Shown: positions 24,707-33,029 of the stretch, one piece after another | Numbering within the stretch: the stretch's first letter is position 1 | Layout: each line of letters begins with the position of its first letter | NCBI GenBank assembly: GCA_031272035.1 | Contig: JAISUO010000029.1 | Span: 1 to 34,530 of the forward strand | Reading direction: 5' to 3' | From: Synergistaceae bacterium | GTDB taxonomy: Bacteria > Synergistota > Synergistia > Synergistales > Aminobacteriaceae | DNA: 34,530 bases | Made by a program: the position numbers and the translations under genes | Notes under the pieces: generated by a model | Told to the model about the DNA's origin: nothing | The model's database searches: none | What the model saw: the letters and a program-made list of their open reading frames with translations, nothing else

Positions 24707-26479
24707 TTATCGTTCCTTCAGGGCCTTGTCGATGACGTCCATAACGATGTCATATTCCACGGGCTTGCTGATGTGTCCGTTCATTCCCGCCTCCACCACC
24801 ATCTGCATGTCCTCCCGGAAGGCGTTGGCCGTCATGGCGTAGATCAGGACGGAGGCGGCGTCCGCGCGGGGCAGTTTTCGGATTTCGCGGGTGGCCTCGC
24901 AGCCATCCATAACGGGCATTTGCACGTCCATCAGGATCAGGTCGAAATGGCCTTCTTCCGACGCCGCAAACCGGTCCACCGCCTCCCGCCCGTTGGACAC
25001 GCACTCCATCTCCGCTCCGGTGTCCGTCAGGAAGGTCACGATGATCTCTCTGTTGATGTCCACGTCGTCCGCGATCAGAATATTCCGGCTTGTAAAATCC
25101 CTGATTGCCGGACTGTCATCCGCCGCCTCCGCTTTCTTCTCGTGGCAGAGGTCGAACCAAACCTGAAAGGAGAATCGGGATCCCTCGTTTTCCCGGCTTT
25201 CCACGTGAATGCCGCTTCCCATGAGCTCCACGATGTTTTTGCTGATGGTCAGACCCAGTCCCGTCCCGCCGTACTTTCTGGAGGTGCTGTTGTCCGCCTG
25301 TTCGAAAGGGGTGAAAATTCGCGACAAAACCTCTTCCGACATGCCGATTCCCGTGTCCGTCACGGCAAACCTGAGAAGCGCCTTGTCTCTGTCCTGAGTG
25401 GCCACTCGAGCCTCCAGCGTCACCCTGCCTCCCTCCGGCGTAAATTTGATCGCGTTGGAAATGAAGTTGATCAAAACCTGAGACAGACGCAGAGAATCCC
25501 CCGTCAGGGTCAGATCGTGAATATCCGGCGCGTCAAGGATCAGAGCCACTCCCTTGCCCTCCGCGTTGGGCAGCAGACTGTCGAAAACGTTCTTCAGAAC
25601 TTCCTCCGGGGAGAAGGGCGTATTTTCCAGAACCAGCTTGCCCTCTCCGATTTTCGACATGTCGAGGACGTCGTTCACGAGACCCAGCAGGTGTCGCGAG
25701 GCCAGGCTGATCTGCCCGATGCATTTTTTCATTTCCTCCGGTTCGTCGCTGCGGCCCGCGATCTGCGTCATGCCGATGATGGCGTTCATGGGGGTTCGAA
25801 TTTCGTGGCTCAGGTTGGAGAGGAACCTGGATTTCGCCTCCCCCGCCGCCTTCGCCTGGTCCAGAGCCACCCGATTGTTGTAAATTCCGTTCATATTCTG
25901 ACAATAGACCATGAAAAGCAAAGAGATGGCCTCCGGCGAGAAATCGTAAATTTCGGCGCCCTCTTTGGAGATTCCTCCCAGAATGACCCCTTCCATGTTG
26001 CGCTGGTTTCCAAAAATCGGCAGGTAGATGAGGTGGGCCAGGTTCAGCTTCTCGAAGGGAGAATACCTGCCGGGAGGGGATTCCACGACGGACTGCTGCC
26101 GCCTGAAATCCAGAAGCTCCGGCCGGGCCAGCCAATCCTTTGAAACCGGAAACTCGGAATCTTCACACTCGAAGTTGCATCGTCCAAACAGGGTCAGCCG
26201 GTCCCCTCCGATGTCCAGACGCATCGTGGCTCCCATCTCCAGCTGAAAAATGTCCACCACGCCCTCCGCCTGAATGTCCATGAGTTCCTCCAGCGATGAG
26301 GCGAAAAAGGCCCGTTGGGTGAAACGATGAATCTGGCTGAAAATCTCTATCTGGAGATCCAGCCTGTGTCGTATAATACGCATATTTTGTTTTTCAACTT
26401 CATTGCGTACAGTCTGACGATTCAGCTCTTTTACGAGTTTTTTGAGTTCCAGTAATTCCTGATCGGGAACACCAGTCAT
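24707..26479 (-). CDS. Hybrid sensor histidine kinase with receiver domain
   Basis: A 590-residue soluble hybrid kinase. Residues 1-50 are a coiled coil, and about 50-205 look like a GAF-type sensor domain. HisKA carries the phospho-acceptor H225 in FLSNLSHEIRTPMNAIIG. The HATPase has the N box N342, G1 D375-x-G377 and G2 GGTGLGL (404-410). The C-terminal receiver has D472/D518 (MDVQMPVMDG) and K572. No membrane segment is seen, so it senses an internal signal. It starts 18 bp after the FIST gene and is probably co-transcribed, so the FIST protein is a likely input partner. No separate response regulator or HPt protein is encoded nearby; output must reach a distant partner. GGAAGG precedes the ATG. 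Confidence 0.93.
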   Translation of the reverse strand: MTGVPDQELLELKKLVKELNRQTVRNEVEKQNMRIIRHRLDLQIEIFSQIHRFTQRAFFASSLEELMDIQAEGVVDIFQLEMGATMRLDIGGDRLTLFGRCNFECEDSEFPVSKDWLARPELLDFRRQQSVVESPPGRYSPFEKLNLAHLIYLPIFGNQRNMEGVILGGISKEGAEIYDFSPEAISLLFMVYCQNMNGIYNNRVALDQAKAAGEAKSRFLSNLSHEIRTPMNAIIGMTQIAGRSDEPEEMKKCIGQISLASRHLLGLVNDVLDMSKIGEGKLVLENTPFSPEEVLKNVFDSLLPNAEGKGVALILDAPDIHDLTLTGDSLRLSQVLINFISNAIKFTPEGGRVTLEARVATQDRDKALLRFAVTDTGIGMSEEVLSRIFTPFEQADNSTSRKYGGTGLGLTISKNIVELMGSGIHVESRENEGSRFSFQVWFDLCHEKKAEAADDSPAIRDFTSRNILIADDVDINREIIVTFLTDTGAEMECVSNGREAVDRFAASEEGHFDLILMDVQMPVMDGCEATREIRKLPRADAASVLIYAMTANAFREDMQMVVEAGMNGHISKPVEYDIVMDVIDKALKER

Positions 26480-26497
26480 CGTTTCACCTTCCGCGCT

Positions 26498-27709
26498 TTA
26501 CCTGTAAAGAATGAGCAGAGCCGTGGTATAGGTGTGGAAAAAGTTTCTGTCCCCCAGGGGACAAAATTCTCCGAAACCGTATATACCCAGCCAGGGGGGG
26601 ATTTCGCCGTCGTTCAGAAACGCGTGCTGCACCGTCTCGATGATTTCGTCCTTCATCACCCGATTGAAAAGGGTTCTGCCCCGCAGCATGCAGTCCGCCT
26701 GAAAGACCGCCACCGGGTGGATTTCGTCTCCGGAAGAGTTTTTGGCCATGTCCTCCCGGAGAAGCGCCAGGGTTTTTTGCAGCTCCGAAAAAATCAAATC
26801 CTCGTCCCGGGCCGTCATATACCAGGACTCTCCCTCTTTTGCGGAAACGGCCAGACGAATGGCTCCCTTTTCATCCACCGGCATTCCCGCCCGCAGAATG
26901 CAGCTGTTTCCGGAGGCTTTCGCCAGTTCCGGGGGCAGCTTCGCGGCCAGACCGCCCATGATTGAAACGGTTTTCATGTTTCTGGCGGCGATATTTCCCA
27001 GGTATCGGGTGTAGGCGGACCAGGCGGGAAGTCCGTCGAACTCGAGGATTTTGTTGTCACGGACCTTCGTGGCCACCATCGGATCACCGTAGGCGGTGAA
27101 TCCATGAGTGGCCCGGGCAGCCGCCTTCAGAGACGGGTCCGCGAAGCCCGCCGCCCAGATTCCGCAGGGGCTGGCCCTGTCGCCGATGTACTGGGACGTG
27201 GCCAGAGCCTTGTCGTTGTCAGAGGAAGCGCCTCCGAAAATCAGGGTGTTCCCGAACACCTCGTCGAAGGCCTTCAGAAGTTCGTCGTTGCAGGAGTCGA
27301 GGCCGGGAGTCAGCAGATAGATCACCTTCGGCGCGGGGAGTTTCTCCTTCAGCTTTTCCGCCAGGTCCAGGCCCTTTTCGAAGGCCCCCTCGGCGTGAAA
27401 ATCGTCTGCCGCCGCCCAGGCCATCTCTTCTGTCGGCCCGTCCACCACCATGACCCCCATGTGAGTCACGGATTCCCCGACTCCCTCCCGTCCGATGACG
27501 CCGCCGCAGGAACTTCCCAGTACAGAGGCCGCCGGCACGCGGGAGTGAATGGCATCGGCGATTTTGTTCAGCCTGTGCCCGATCCCGGCGTTGACGATCC
27601 ACAGGGCCGTCTCATCCGGCGCGCAGTTTCCGTAAAGTATTTCGAAGCACTCTTCCACGGCTCGAGAACTTTCGGCAATGCGAACACTTGCAGAACGAAA
27701 ATTCAACAT
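26498..27709 (-). CDS. FIST-domain sensory protein
   Basis: A 403-residue protein with FIST_N (about 30-220; ASVLGSSCGGVIG and VYLLTPGLDSCNDELL-like strands) and FIST_C (about 235-385; PVAVFQADCMLRGR, GIYGFGEFCPLGDRNFFHTYT). FIST domains are thought to bind small ligands such as amino acids and are typically linked to histidine kinases or methyl-accepting proteins. Here the kinase is the next gene, 18 bp away, in place of a fusion. A well-spaced ribosome site (GGAGGAA) precedes the ATG at 27709, and a promoter lies at 27761-27789. No signal peptide or membrane helix is visible, so sensing is cytoplasmic. Confidence 0.9.
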   Translation of the reverse strand: MLNFRSASVRIAESSRAVEECFEILYGNCAPDETALWIVNAGIGHRLNKIADAIHSRVPAASVLGSSCGGVIGREGVGESVTHMGVMVVDGPTEEMAWAAADDFHAEGAFEKGLDLAEKLKEKLPAPKVIYLLTPGLDSCNDELLKAFDEVFGNTLIFGGASSDNDKALATSQYIGDRASPCGIWAAGFADPSLKAAARATHGFTAYGDPMVATKVRDNKILEFDGLPAWSAYTRYLGNIAARNMKTVSIMGGLAAKLPPELAKASGNSCILRAGMPVDEKGAIRLAVSAKEGESWYMTARDEDLIFSELQKTLALLREDMAKNSSGDEIHPVAVFQADCMLRGRTLFNRVMKDEIIETVQHAFLNDGEIPPWLGIYGFGEFCPLGDRNFFHTYTTALLILYR

Positions 27710-27760
27710 TCTTTCTTCCTCCGACTTCCCCCGAAATACAAAGAATCAAGCGCCTGACAA

Positions 27761-27789
27761 TAGAATAACTAAACTGCGAAAAATCCGCA
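27761..27789 (-). promoter_or_regulatory. Candidate promoter of the FIST-kinase operon
   Basis: On the minus strand TTGCGG (27784-27789), a 17-bp spacer and TATTCT (27761-27766) lie about 50 bp before the FIST start codon. An overlapping alternative is TTGTCA plus TATTTC a little downstream. Confidence 0.45.
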
Positions 27790-27915
27790 AGGTTAGATAG
27801 ATTAAATATTTTACATCGGGCAGGCAAAGGTTGGAAGCCGAAAATTCTGTTTTGGGAGAAAACGCGGTAAAGCGATTCACGGGCGCAAAGTCCTGCGTAA
27901 AGTCCTGCAGAACGA

Positions 27916-27953
27916 CAAAAAAGCCGCAGAAACGGGATCAGTTTCTGCGGCTT
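27916..27953 (-). terminator. Intrinsic terminator of the rubrerythrin gene
   Basis: AAGCCGCAGAAAC (27921-27933) and GTTTCTGCGGCTT (27941-27953) make a perfect 13-bp stem with a 7-nt loop. On the minus strand the stem runs into TTTTTT (down to 27917). It lies 36 bp after the rubrerythrin stop. Confidence 0.88.
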
Positions 27954-27988
27954 CGACCGTTTGCTGCTGTCTGTCGCCAGCGGATTTC

Positions 27989-28534
27989 TCAGGCGAAATA
28001 ACGCTTGAGCAGCCCCTGGAAGGCGCAGCCGTGGCGCGCCTCGTCCTTGCACATCTCGTGGACGGTGTCGTGGATGGCGTCGTAACCCAGCTCCTTGGCT
28101 TTGGTGGCCAGCTTTTTCTTCCCGGCGGTGGCGCCGTTCTCGGCCTCCACGCGAAGGGTGAGGTTCTTCTTCGTGTCGCTGTAGACGACCTCCCCCAGGA
28201 GCTCCGCAAACTTCGCGGCGTGTTCGGCCTCTTCAAAGGCTATGCGCTTGTAGGCCTCCGCCACCTCCGGATAGCCCTCCCTGTCGGCCTGCCGGCTCAT
28301 GGCCAGGTACATGCCCACCTCCGTGCACTCGCCGGTGAAGTTGGCCCGCAGCCCCTCGATGACCTCGGGATCCACGTCCTTCGCCACGCCGATACGGTGC
28401 TCGTCCGCCCAGGTCAGTCCCTCCGTCTTCTGCTCCTCGAACTTCGAAGCCGGCGCCTTGCACTGCGGACAGCTCGCAGGCGGCTCGTTCCCCTCATAGA
28501 CATAACCACACACGCTGCATACAAATTTCTTCAT
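27989..28534 (-). CDS. Rubrerythrin of the rubredoxin-first (reverse) type
   Basis: A 181-residue non-haem iron peroxidase. An N-terminal rubredoxin domain (C6/C9 and C22/C25 in VCSVCG and SCPQCK) precedes the four-helix diiron domain with [18 protein letters not shown] (E102, H105), [10 protein letters not shown] and CKDEARHG (E165, H168). In classical rubrerythrin the rubredoxin is C-terminal; the order and 181-residue length here match the reverse rubrerythrins of clostridia, which reduce H2O2 and O2 in strict anaerobes. The ATG at 28534 is 8 nt after GAGGGGG; another ATG two codons upstream is too close to it. Monocistronic, with its own terminator at 27916-27953. Confidence 0.92.
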   Translation of the reverse strand: MKKFVCSVCGYVYEGNEPPASCPQCKAPASKFEEQKTEGLTWADEHRIGVAKDVDPEVIEGLRANFTGECTEVGMYLAMSRQADREGYPEVAEAYKRIAFEEAEHAAKFAELLGEVVYSDTKKNLTLRVEAENGATAGKKKLATKAKELGYDAIHDTVHEMCKDEARHGCAFQGLLKRYFA

Positions 28535-28749
28535 TGCCATTACCCCCTCGCGTAATATAAAAACCCTTTGCACCCCGTTGCAGAGGTTTTTGTCCGAATA
28601 AATTTCGAATATTTTTTATTGTTCTTTATTATTATAACCTTTTTTGTTCCCCTTTCATCCTTAAAACTACCGGAGACGGATTTCGCGGTATACTTGTGCC
28701 TGAAGATTCAGATTGAGGATTCAGATTGAAGATCAGGGAGAGTGAGTGT

Positions 28750-29562
28750 ATGGCCAGTATGCACGTGTCGTTTTATTCGGACGTTTTGAAAATCGACTGC
28801 GGTATCGAGGTGGTCTATCCCCAGAACTGCACCCGCACGCCCCCGTCCCTCCGGAACGTCATTGAGCCGCCCTATCAGGTTCTGTATCTGCTCCACGGAA
28901 TCACCCGGGACCAGACCGCCTGGGTCCGCCTTTCCTCCATCGAGCAGGACGTTATGGACATGGGGCTGGTGGTGATCATGCCCACCACTCAGCGGGGCCA
29001 GTACATCAATCAGGCCAACGGCTATCGCTACAGCGATTACCTCACGGAGGAGCTGCCGCAGATCCTGTCGAAGATGTTTCACATTTCCACAAAGCGGGAA
29101 GATACCTTCATCGCTGGGTTTTCCATGGGAGGGTACGGGGCCTTCAAGGCCGCTCTCACGTATCCGGAGCGCTACGCCTGCGCCGCAAGCCTGTCGGGCG
29201 CTCTGGACATCGGGATCATGTACGATCTCTCGGCGGGAGTCGTCACCAAAGAAGAAGTTCTGATCAACTTCAACAACAAAGACCCCCGGGGCGGCGAATA
29301 CGACCTTTTCGAGCTGGCGAAAAACGGGGCGAAAAGCGGGAAAACCATGCCGAAGCTCTACGTCTCCTGCGGCACGGAGGATCGTCTCCACTCCACCAAC
29401 GTGGAGTTTTTCCAGGCCGCGAAGGACATCCTGGACGTGACCTTCTACGACGAGCCGGGGGACCACGTCTGGAACTACTGGGACCGGAACATCAAAAAGG
29501 TGCTGGAGTGGCTGCCCATCCGTCAGAGAGACCCCAACTACATACAGCGGCCCAATCTCTGA
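28750..29562 (+). CDS. Esterase of the esterase D / tributyrin esterase family
   Basis: A 270-residue alpha/beta hydrolase of the putative esterase (EstA, FrmB-like) family. The oxyanion region is YLLHGITRDQTAW (about 46-58), the nucleophile elbow is GFSMGG with S125, and the triad is completed by D211 (CGTEDRLH) and H239 (PGDHVWNYW). No signal peptide is seen, so it acts in the cytoplasm on short acyl or S-acyl esters. The ATG at 28750 follows AGGGAGAG; the frame is open eight codons further up, within a short GATTCAGATTGA repeat at about 28704-28730, without a ribosome site. The HdeD-like gene starts 49 bp later and may be co-transcribed. Confidence 0.9.
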   Translation: MASMHVSFYSDVLKIDCGIEVVYPQNCTRTPPSLRNVIEPPYQVLYLLHGITRDQTAWVRLSSIEQDVMDMGLVVIMPTTQRGQYINQANGYRYSDYLTEELPQILSKMFHISTKREDTFIAGFSMGGYGAFKAALTYPERYACAASLSGALDIGIMYDLSAGVVTKEEVLINFNNKDPRGGEYDLFELAKNGAKSGKTMPKLYVSCGTEDRLHSTNVEFFQAAKDILDVTFYDEPGDHVWNYWDRNIKKVLEWLPIRQRDPNYIQRPNL

Positions 29563-29611
29563 TTACGGGGTGAAAGTATTTTCCGGCATGCCGACAAAAG
29601 GAGCGAGAACG

Positions 29612-30142
29612 ATGATCGATTACATGAAAACAATGCGCTGGACTCTCTGTACCACAGGAGCAATTTTAATCGTACTGGGAATCCTGTCGTTTTTTCACTC
29701 CCTGGAGACGCTTTTTTCTCTGGCGTTTTTCGTCGGCGCCGGCTTTCTCATCACCGGAGTGAATCACCTCATCCCCTGGTTCAGCATGAAGGGCAGCCCC
29801 CTCCGCCCCCTATGGCTTCTCCCTCAGAGCGTACTGGACATTTTACTGGGCCTGCTCATGCTGATTCGACCGGGATTGACCGCCTTCATGATCCCCGTCG
29901 CTCTGGGCTGCTGGATTCTGCTGATGGCCTTCCTGCGTTTTTTCAGCGCCTTTCAGGTCCGAAGGGCCGGACTGAGCAGGTGGTGGATGATGCTTCTCAG
30001 CGCGGTCGCTCTGGTGTTCTGCGGGATGATGATGATTGCGTCTCCCCTGGCGGGGGTCGCCGTCGTCACATGGCTCGTGGGATCCTCTTTCATCGGCGCG
30101 GGACTGCTGGCCATTGCCGAAGGCAGACTGCTCTACAGCTGA
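29612..30142 (+). CDS. HdeD/DUF308-family membrane protein
   Basis: A 176-residue protein with about six hydrophobic helices (roughly 11-30, 36-56, 66-88, 92-114, 123-143 and 147-170) arranged as repeated helix pairs, as in the HdeD acid-resistance membrane protein family. The molecular role is not established. AAAGGAG lies about 9 nt before the ATG at 29612; the frame opens 14 codons earlier at 29570, but that ATG lacks a site. It lies 49 bp after the esterase gene, in the same direction. Confidence 0.78.
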   Translation: MIDYMKTMRWTLCTTGAILIVLGILSFFHSLETLFSLAFFVGAGFLITGVNHLIPWFSMKGSPLRPLWLLPQSVLDILLGLLMLIRPGLTAFMIPVALGCWILLMAFLRFFSAFQVRRAGLSRWWMMLLSAVALVFCGMMMIASPLAGVAVVTWLVGSSFIGAGLLAIAEGRLLYS

Positions 30143-30192
30143 AAATCCCCTGTACGGGCGTGGAAGTTGGGTGAAAGTCGGATCGACGTGTT

Positions 30193-30222
30193 TTTACGTA
30201 GACTGGAGGAGTGCTTTATGCT
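30193..30222 (+). promoter_or_regulatory. Candidate aldolase promoter
   Basis: TTTACG (30193-30198), an 18-bp spacer and TATGCT (30217-30222) lie about 50 bp before the aldolase start. The match is weak, but the 130-bp gap and change of gene function argue for a promoter here. Confidence 0.3.
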
Positions 30223-30272
30223 ATGTTAGCCGTAACGTCGCAGGGCACAATTCATAAGGGGGGACTGAGGAT

Positions 30273-31334
30273 ATGTCCAAAGAAACAGATAAAATTGTAA
30301 AACTCCTGGGGAAGGATGCGAAGGACCTTCTGGAGTACAAATGCCGGGTGAGCGCGGAGATGCTCTCTCTGCCGGGTCCTGACTTTGTCGACCGGGTGTG
30401 GGCGGCCTCCGATCGCCCTGTTCCCGTTCTGCGGTCACTGCAAAACCTGTTCAATCACGGGCGGCTGAAGGGAACCGGTTATATTTCCATTTTGCCCGTG
30501 GACCAGGGCATAGAGCACTCCGCCGGGGCGTCTTTTGGCCCCAGCCCCATTTATTTCGATCCTGAAAATATCGTTAAGCTCGCCCTCGAAGCCGGATGCA
30601 ACGGCGTCGCCAGCACGCTGGGAGTCCTCGGAATGGTGGCTCGCAAATATGCGCATAAAATCCCATTTATTCTGAAAATAAACCATAATGAGCTGCTTTC
30701 TTATCCCGAAAAGCACGATCAGGTTCTTTTTGCCTCGGTGGAGCAGGCCTGGAACATGGGGGCCGTGGCCGTAGGCGCCACCATCTACTTTGGAAGCGAC
30801 GAGTCCACTCGTCAGATTCAGGAAATTTCCCAGGCGTTTCACCGCGCTCACGAGCTGGGCATGGCGACAATTCTCTGGTGCTACCTGCGCAACTCCGCCT
30901 TCAAAACGAAGGAAAAGGACTATCACGTGTCCGCGGATTTGACGGGACAGGCCAACCACCTGGGGGTCACCATCGAAGCGGACATCATCAAGCAGAAACT
31001 GCCGGAAAACAACGGGGGATACAAAGCCCTGAACTTCGGAAAGACCTCGGCGGAGGTCTACTCGAAACTGAGTTCCGACAATCCCATCGATCTGACACGC
31101 TATCAGGTTCTGAACTGCTACGCCGGTCGGGCGGGCCTGATCAACTCAGGCGGCGCGTCGGGCGGCGAAACCGACCTGGCGGAGGCCGTCCGAACCGCCG
31201 TGATCAACAAACGCGCCGGGGGAATGGGACTGATTCTCGGACGCAAGGCGTTTCAGCGTCCCATGAAAGAGGGTGTTCAGATCATCAATGCCGTTCAGGA
31301 CGTCTATCTCGACGGAGAAATCACCATCGCGTAA
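30273..31334 (+). CDS. Class I fructose-bisphosphate aldolase (DhnA type)
   Basis: A 353-residue Schiff-base aldolase of the DhnA/archaeal-type class I family, which cleaves or forms fructose 1,6-bisphosphate in glycolysis and gluconeogenesis. The barrel starts with [12 protein letters not shown] (D77). The Schiff-base lysine is most likely K240 in [17 protein letters not shown], and [18 protein letters not shown] forms the phosphate site. It is longer than the roughly 260-residue archaeal enzymes because of an N-terminal extension of about 65 residues, common in the bacterial members. A GAGGA site precedes the ATG at 30273. The repeated ~100-nt element begins 12 nt after its stop, followed by a terminator, so it is probably monocistronic. 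Confidence 0.9.
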   Translation: MSKETDKIVKLLGKDAKDLLEYKCRVSAEMLSLPGPDFVDRVWAASDRPVPVLRSLQNLFNHGRLKGTGYISILPVDQGIEHSAGASFGPSPIYFDPENIVKLALEAGCNGVASTLGVLGMVARKYAHKIPFILKINHNELLSYPEKHDQVLFASVEQAWNMGAVAVGATIYFGSDESTRQIQEISQAFHRAHELGMATILWCYLRNSAFKTKEKDYHVSADLTGQANHLGVTIEADIIKQKLPENNGGYKALNFGKTSAEVYSKLSSDNPIDLTRYQVLNCYAGRAGLINSGGASGGETDLAEAVRTAVINKRAGGMGLILGRKAFQRPMKEGVQIINAVQDVYLDGEITIA

Positions 31335-31346
31335 TCCCGGCGCAGG

Positions 31347-31446
31347 TTATAGCGGATTGCGTAATCGTGTACTGAAAAGAGACGTTTAATACCGGTAAGT
31401 GACGAACACAAATGTATACAGAAAAGAGCCAACGACTCTAAAAGTC
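31347..31446 (+). repeat. ~100-nt 3'-UTR element, copy A (after the aldolase gene)
   Basis: This stretch aligns with 32815-32913 with about 11 substitutions and one gap (roughly 88% identity). It begins 12 nt after the aldolase stop and ends just before a terminator hairpin, so it lies in the transcript's 3' UTR. Several short arms pair: GATT/AATC, ACC/GGT and AGAG/CTCT. The last hairpin keeps pairing in copy B through an A-T to G-T change. The rest of the gap to 31634 holds that terminator and the leader of the ABC binding-protein gene. Confidence 0.75.
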
Positions 31447-31455
31447 AATAAATGC

Positions 31456-31488
31456 AAAAGCCTTCCCGGTACATGAGGGAGGGCTTTT
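31456..31488 (+). terminator. Intrinsic terminator after the aldolase transcript
   Basis: AAAAGCCTTCCC (31456-31467) pairs with GGGAGGGCTTTT (31477-31488), a 12-bp stem with one G-T wobble and a 9-nt loop. The closing TTTT serves the plus strand. It separates aldolase transcription from the ABC binding-protein gene. Confidence 0.75.
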
Positions 31489-31634
31489 AATATTGGCGAG
31501 ATGAATATCTGAACTTTTTTCCCCTGCAGATTTGAGAGATGAAATATTATATGCAAAACCAGGTAATCGATGTAAAATGACACGAAATTCTTTTATGTCT
31601 AAAACGGCATGCAAAAAAGGGGAGGAGATACTCT

Positions 31635-32801
31635 ATGAGGAAGATCGCTGGACTTTTGGCGGTCGCGGTTTTGTTGTGTCTGTCGGGGGCAGCCCTGGGC
31701 GCTGAGGCGCCGATCAAAATCGGATACCTCGCGGCTCTGACTGGCGACGGTTCCGTCTGGGGGCAGGCGGAAGAGGGCGGAGCGCGGCTCTGGGTGAAGC
31801 AGATCAACGAGAAGGGCGGCCTTCTGGGCAGACCGGTGGAGCTTGTGTGCTACGACACGCGAGGCAAGGCGGAAGACGCGGTCAATGCCGTCCGTCGCAT
31901 GATCTACGAGGATAAGGTCGTCGCCGTCGGCGGAAGCAACTATAGCAGTATTCAGCTCGCCATCGCCTCCGTGGCGGACGGGGGGAAAGTTCCGGTCGTG
32001 GCCAGCGCGGCCACCAATCCGGCGGTGACGGTAGATCCGGACACGAAGAAGGTTCGTCCCTACATGTTCCGTATCGCCTACACGGATCCCTATCAGGGCA
32101 AGGTCATCGCGGACTACCTCATCGAGAAGTGCGGAGCCAAAAAAATCGCGATCTTCAGCGACGTGGGCAGCGCCTACTCCGAGGGGCTGACGGACTTTCT
32201 CCGGCGGCGCGCGGAAGAACTGAAGGTGGACTACAAAATTCTCTCCTTCCGTGAAGGTGACGTGGACTTCCGCGCTCAGATCACCGAGGCGAAGAGCTGG
32301 GGCGCTGACGCCATCGCTCTGACCATGCTCTACAAGGAAATGGGACTCGTGATCAAGCAGGCGGTGGAGACGGGCTGGAAACCGCAGTTTATGGGCGGCG
32401 ACGGCGTGAGCCCGAACATCTTCGAAATCGCGGGCAACGATGCCATGGAGGGAAGTTTCTGGATCCAGGCCATGAGCTTCACCGATCCCAAGGTTGTGGA
32501 ACTGAACGCGGTTTACGAAAAGGAGTTTGGAAAGAAAGCCACGGAACCCACAAATCTGGTTTCCGCCTACGACATCATGACGTTCATCGGAAACGCCATC
32601 GCCGTCGCGGGCAAGGCTGAAGGCCCCGCCATCGCGAAGGCCATGGAGACCACGAAGGATTTGCAGGTGATCCATTTCAAATGGACGGTGGACCCGGAGA
32701 CCCACAATCCGCTGAACAAGCCCGCCGCCATCCTGACGGGAAAGAAGGGCGACCTCGCCTTTGTGGAGTACTGGGCGCCCCAGGATAAATCGAACCAGTA
32801 A
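31635..32801 (+). CDS. ABC transporter substrate-binding protein (branched-chain amino acid type)
   Basis: A 388-residue secreted receptor. The signal peptide is about residues 1-22 (MRKIAGLLAVAVLL..., cleavage near GAALGAE), with no lipobox cysteine. It is followed by a Peripla_BP_6/LivJ-type two-lobe domain starting PIKIGYLAALTGDGSVWGQ, with NEKGGLLGRPVELV and VVASAATNPAVT as family landmarks. Ligands of this family are branched-chain or other amino acids and carboxylates. No liv permease or ATPase genes accompany it, so it is an orphan receptor here. GGGGAGGAG precedes the ATG. It is flanked by the ~100-nt repeat on both sides: copy A ends 188 bp upstream and copy B begins 13 nt after its stop. 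Confidence 0.92.
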   Translation: MRKIAGLLAVAVLLCLSGAALGAEAPIKIGYLAALTGDGSVWGQAEEGGARLWVKQINEKGGLLGRPVELVCYDTRGKAEDAVNAVRRMIYEDKVVAVGGSNYSSIQLAIASVADGGKVPVVASAATNPAVTVDPDTKKVRPYMFRIAYTDPYQGKVIADYLIEKCGAKKIAIFSDVGSAYSEGLTDFLRRRAEELKVDYKILSFREGDVDFRAQITEAKSWGADAIALTMLYKEMGLVIKQAVETGWKPQFMGGDGVSPNIFEIAGNDAMEGSFWIQAMSFTDPKVVELNAVYEKEFGKKATEPTNLVSAYDIMTFIGNAIAVAGKAEGPAIAKAMETTKDLQVIHFKWTVDPETHNPLNKPAAILTGKKGDLAFVEYWAPQDKSNQ

Positions 32802-32814
32802 GCGCACAGAAGAT

Positions 32815-32913
32815 TTATGGCGGATTGCGCAATCGTGTACTGAAAAAGACGCTTAACACTGGTAAGTGACGCACAAAAATTTATACAGAAAAGGGCCAAC
32901 GGCTCTAAACGTC
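32815..32913 (+). repeat. ~100-nt 3'-UTR element, copy B (after the ABC binding-protein gene)
   Basis: The second copy of the 31347-31446 element, same strand, begins 13 nt after the stop codon of the binding-protein gene and is followed at once by a terminator. It contains the perfect palindrome GATTGCGCAATC, and AGGGCC/GGCTCT pairs around an AAC loop. Equivalent placement in two unrelated transcripts suggests a conserved 3'-UTR or small-RNA element. Confidence 0.75.
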
Positions 32914-32914
32914 G

Positions 32915-32948
32915 ACGGGGCCTCGAATTTTTCTGAGACCCCGTTTTT
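32915..32948 (+). terminator. Intrinsic terminator after the ABC binding-protein gene
   Basis: ACGGGGCCTC (32915-32924) pairs with GAGACCCCGT (32935-32944) with one C/A mismatch and a 10-nt loop. TTTTT follows at 32944-32948 on the plus strand. Confidence 0.82.
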
Positions 32949-33029
32949 CCTTCGTATTTTCTTTTTCACGAATTTGCCCGGCAGGGGGGAGCGCCCCGTC
33001 CGCAGGTGAACGTCGTCCAATTTCGCCGA

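Noticed and set aside
24587-26143. A 518-codon plus-strand open frame opposite the histidine kinase
   Set aside because: It is antisense to intact HisKA, HATPase and receiver domains and has no recognisable content of its own.
31386-31583. Small minus-strand frame of 65 codons across the 3'-UTR element
   Set aside because: Its end is simply the antisense of the repeated element and terminator; substitutions between the two copies do not follow a coding pattern in that frame.
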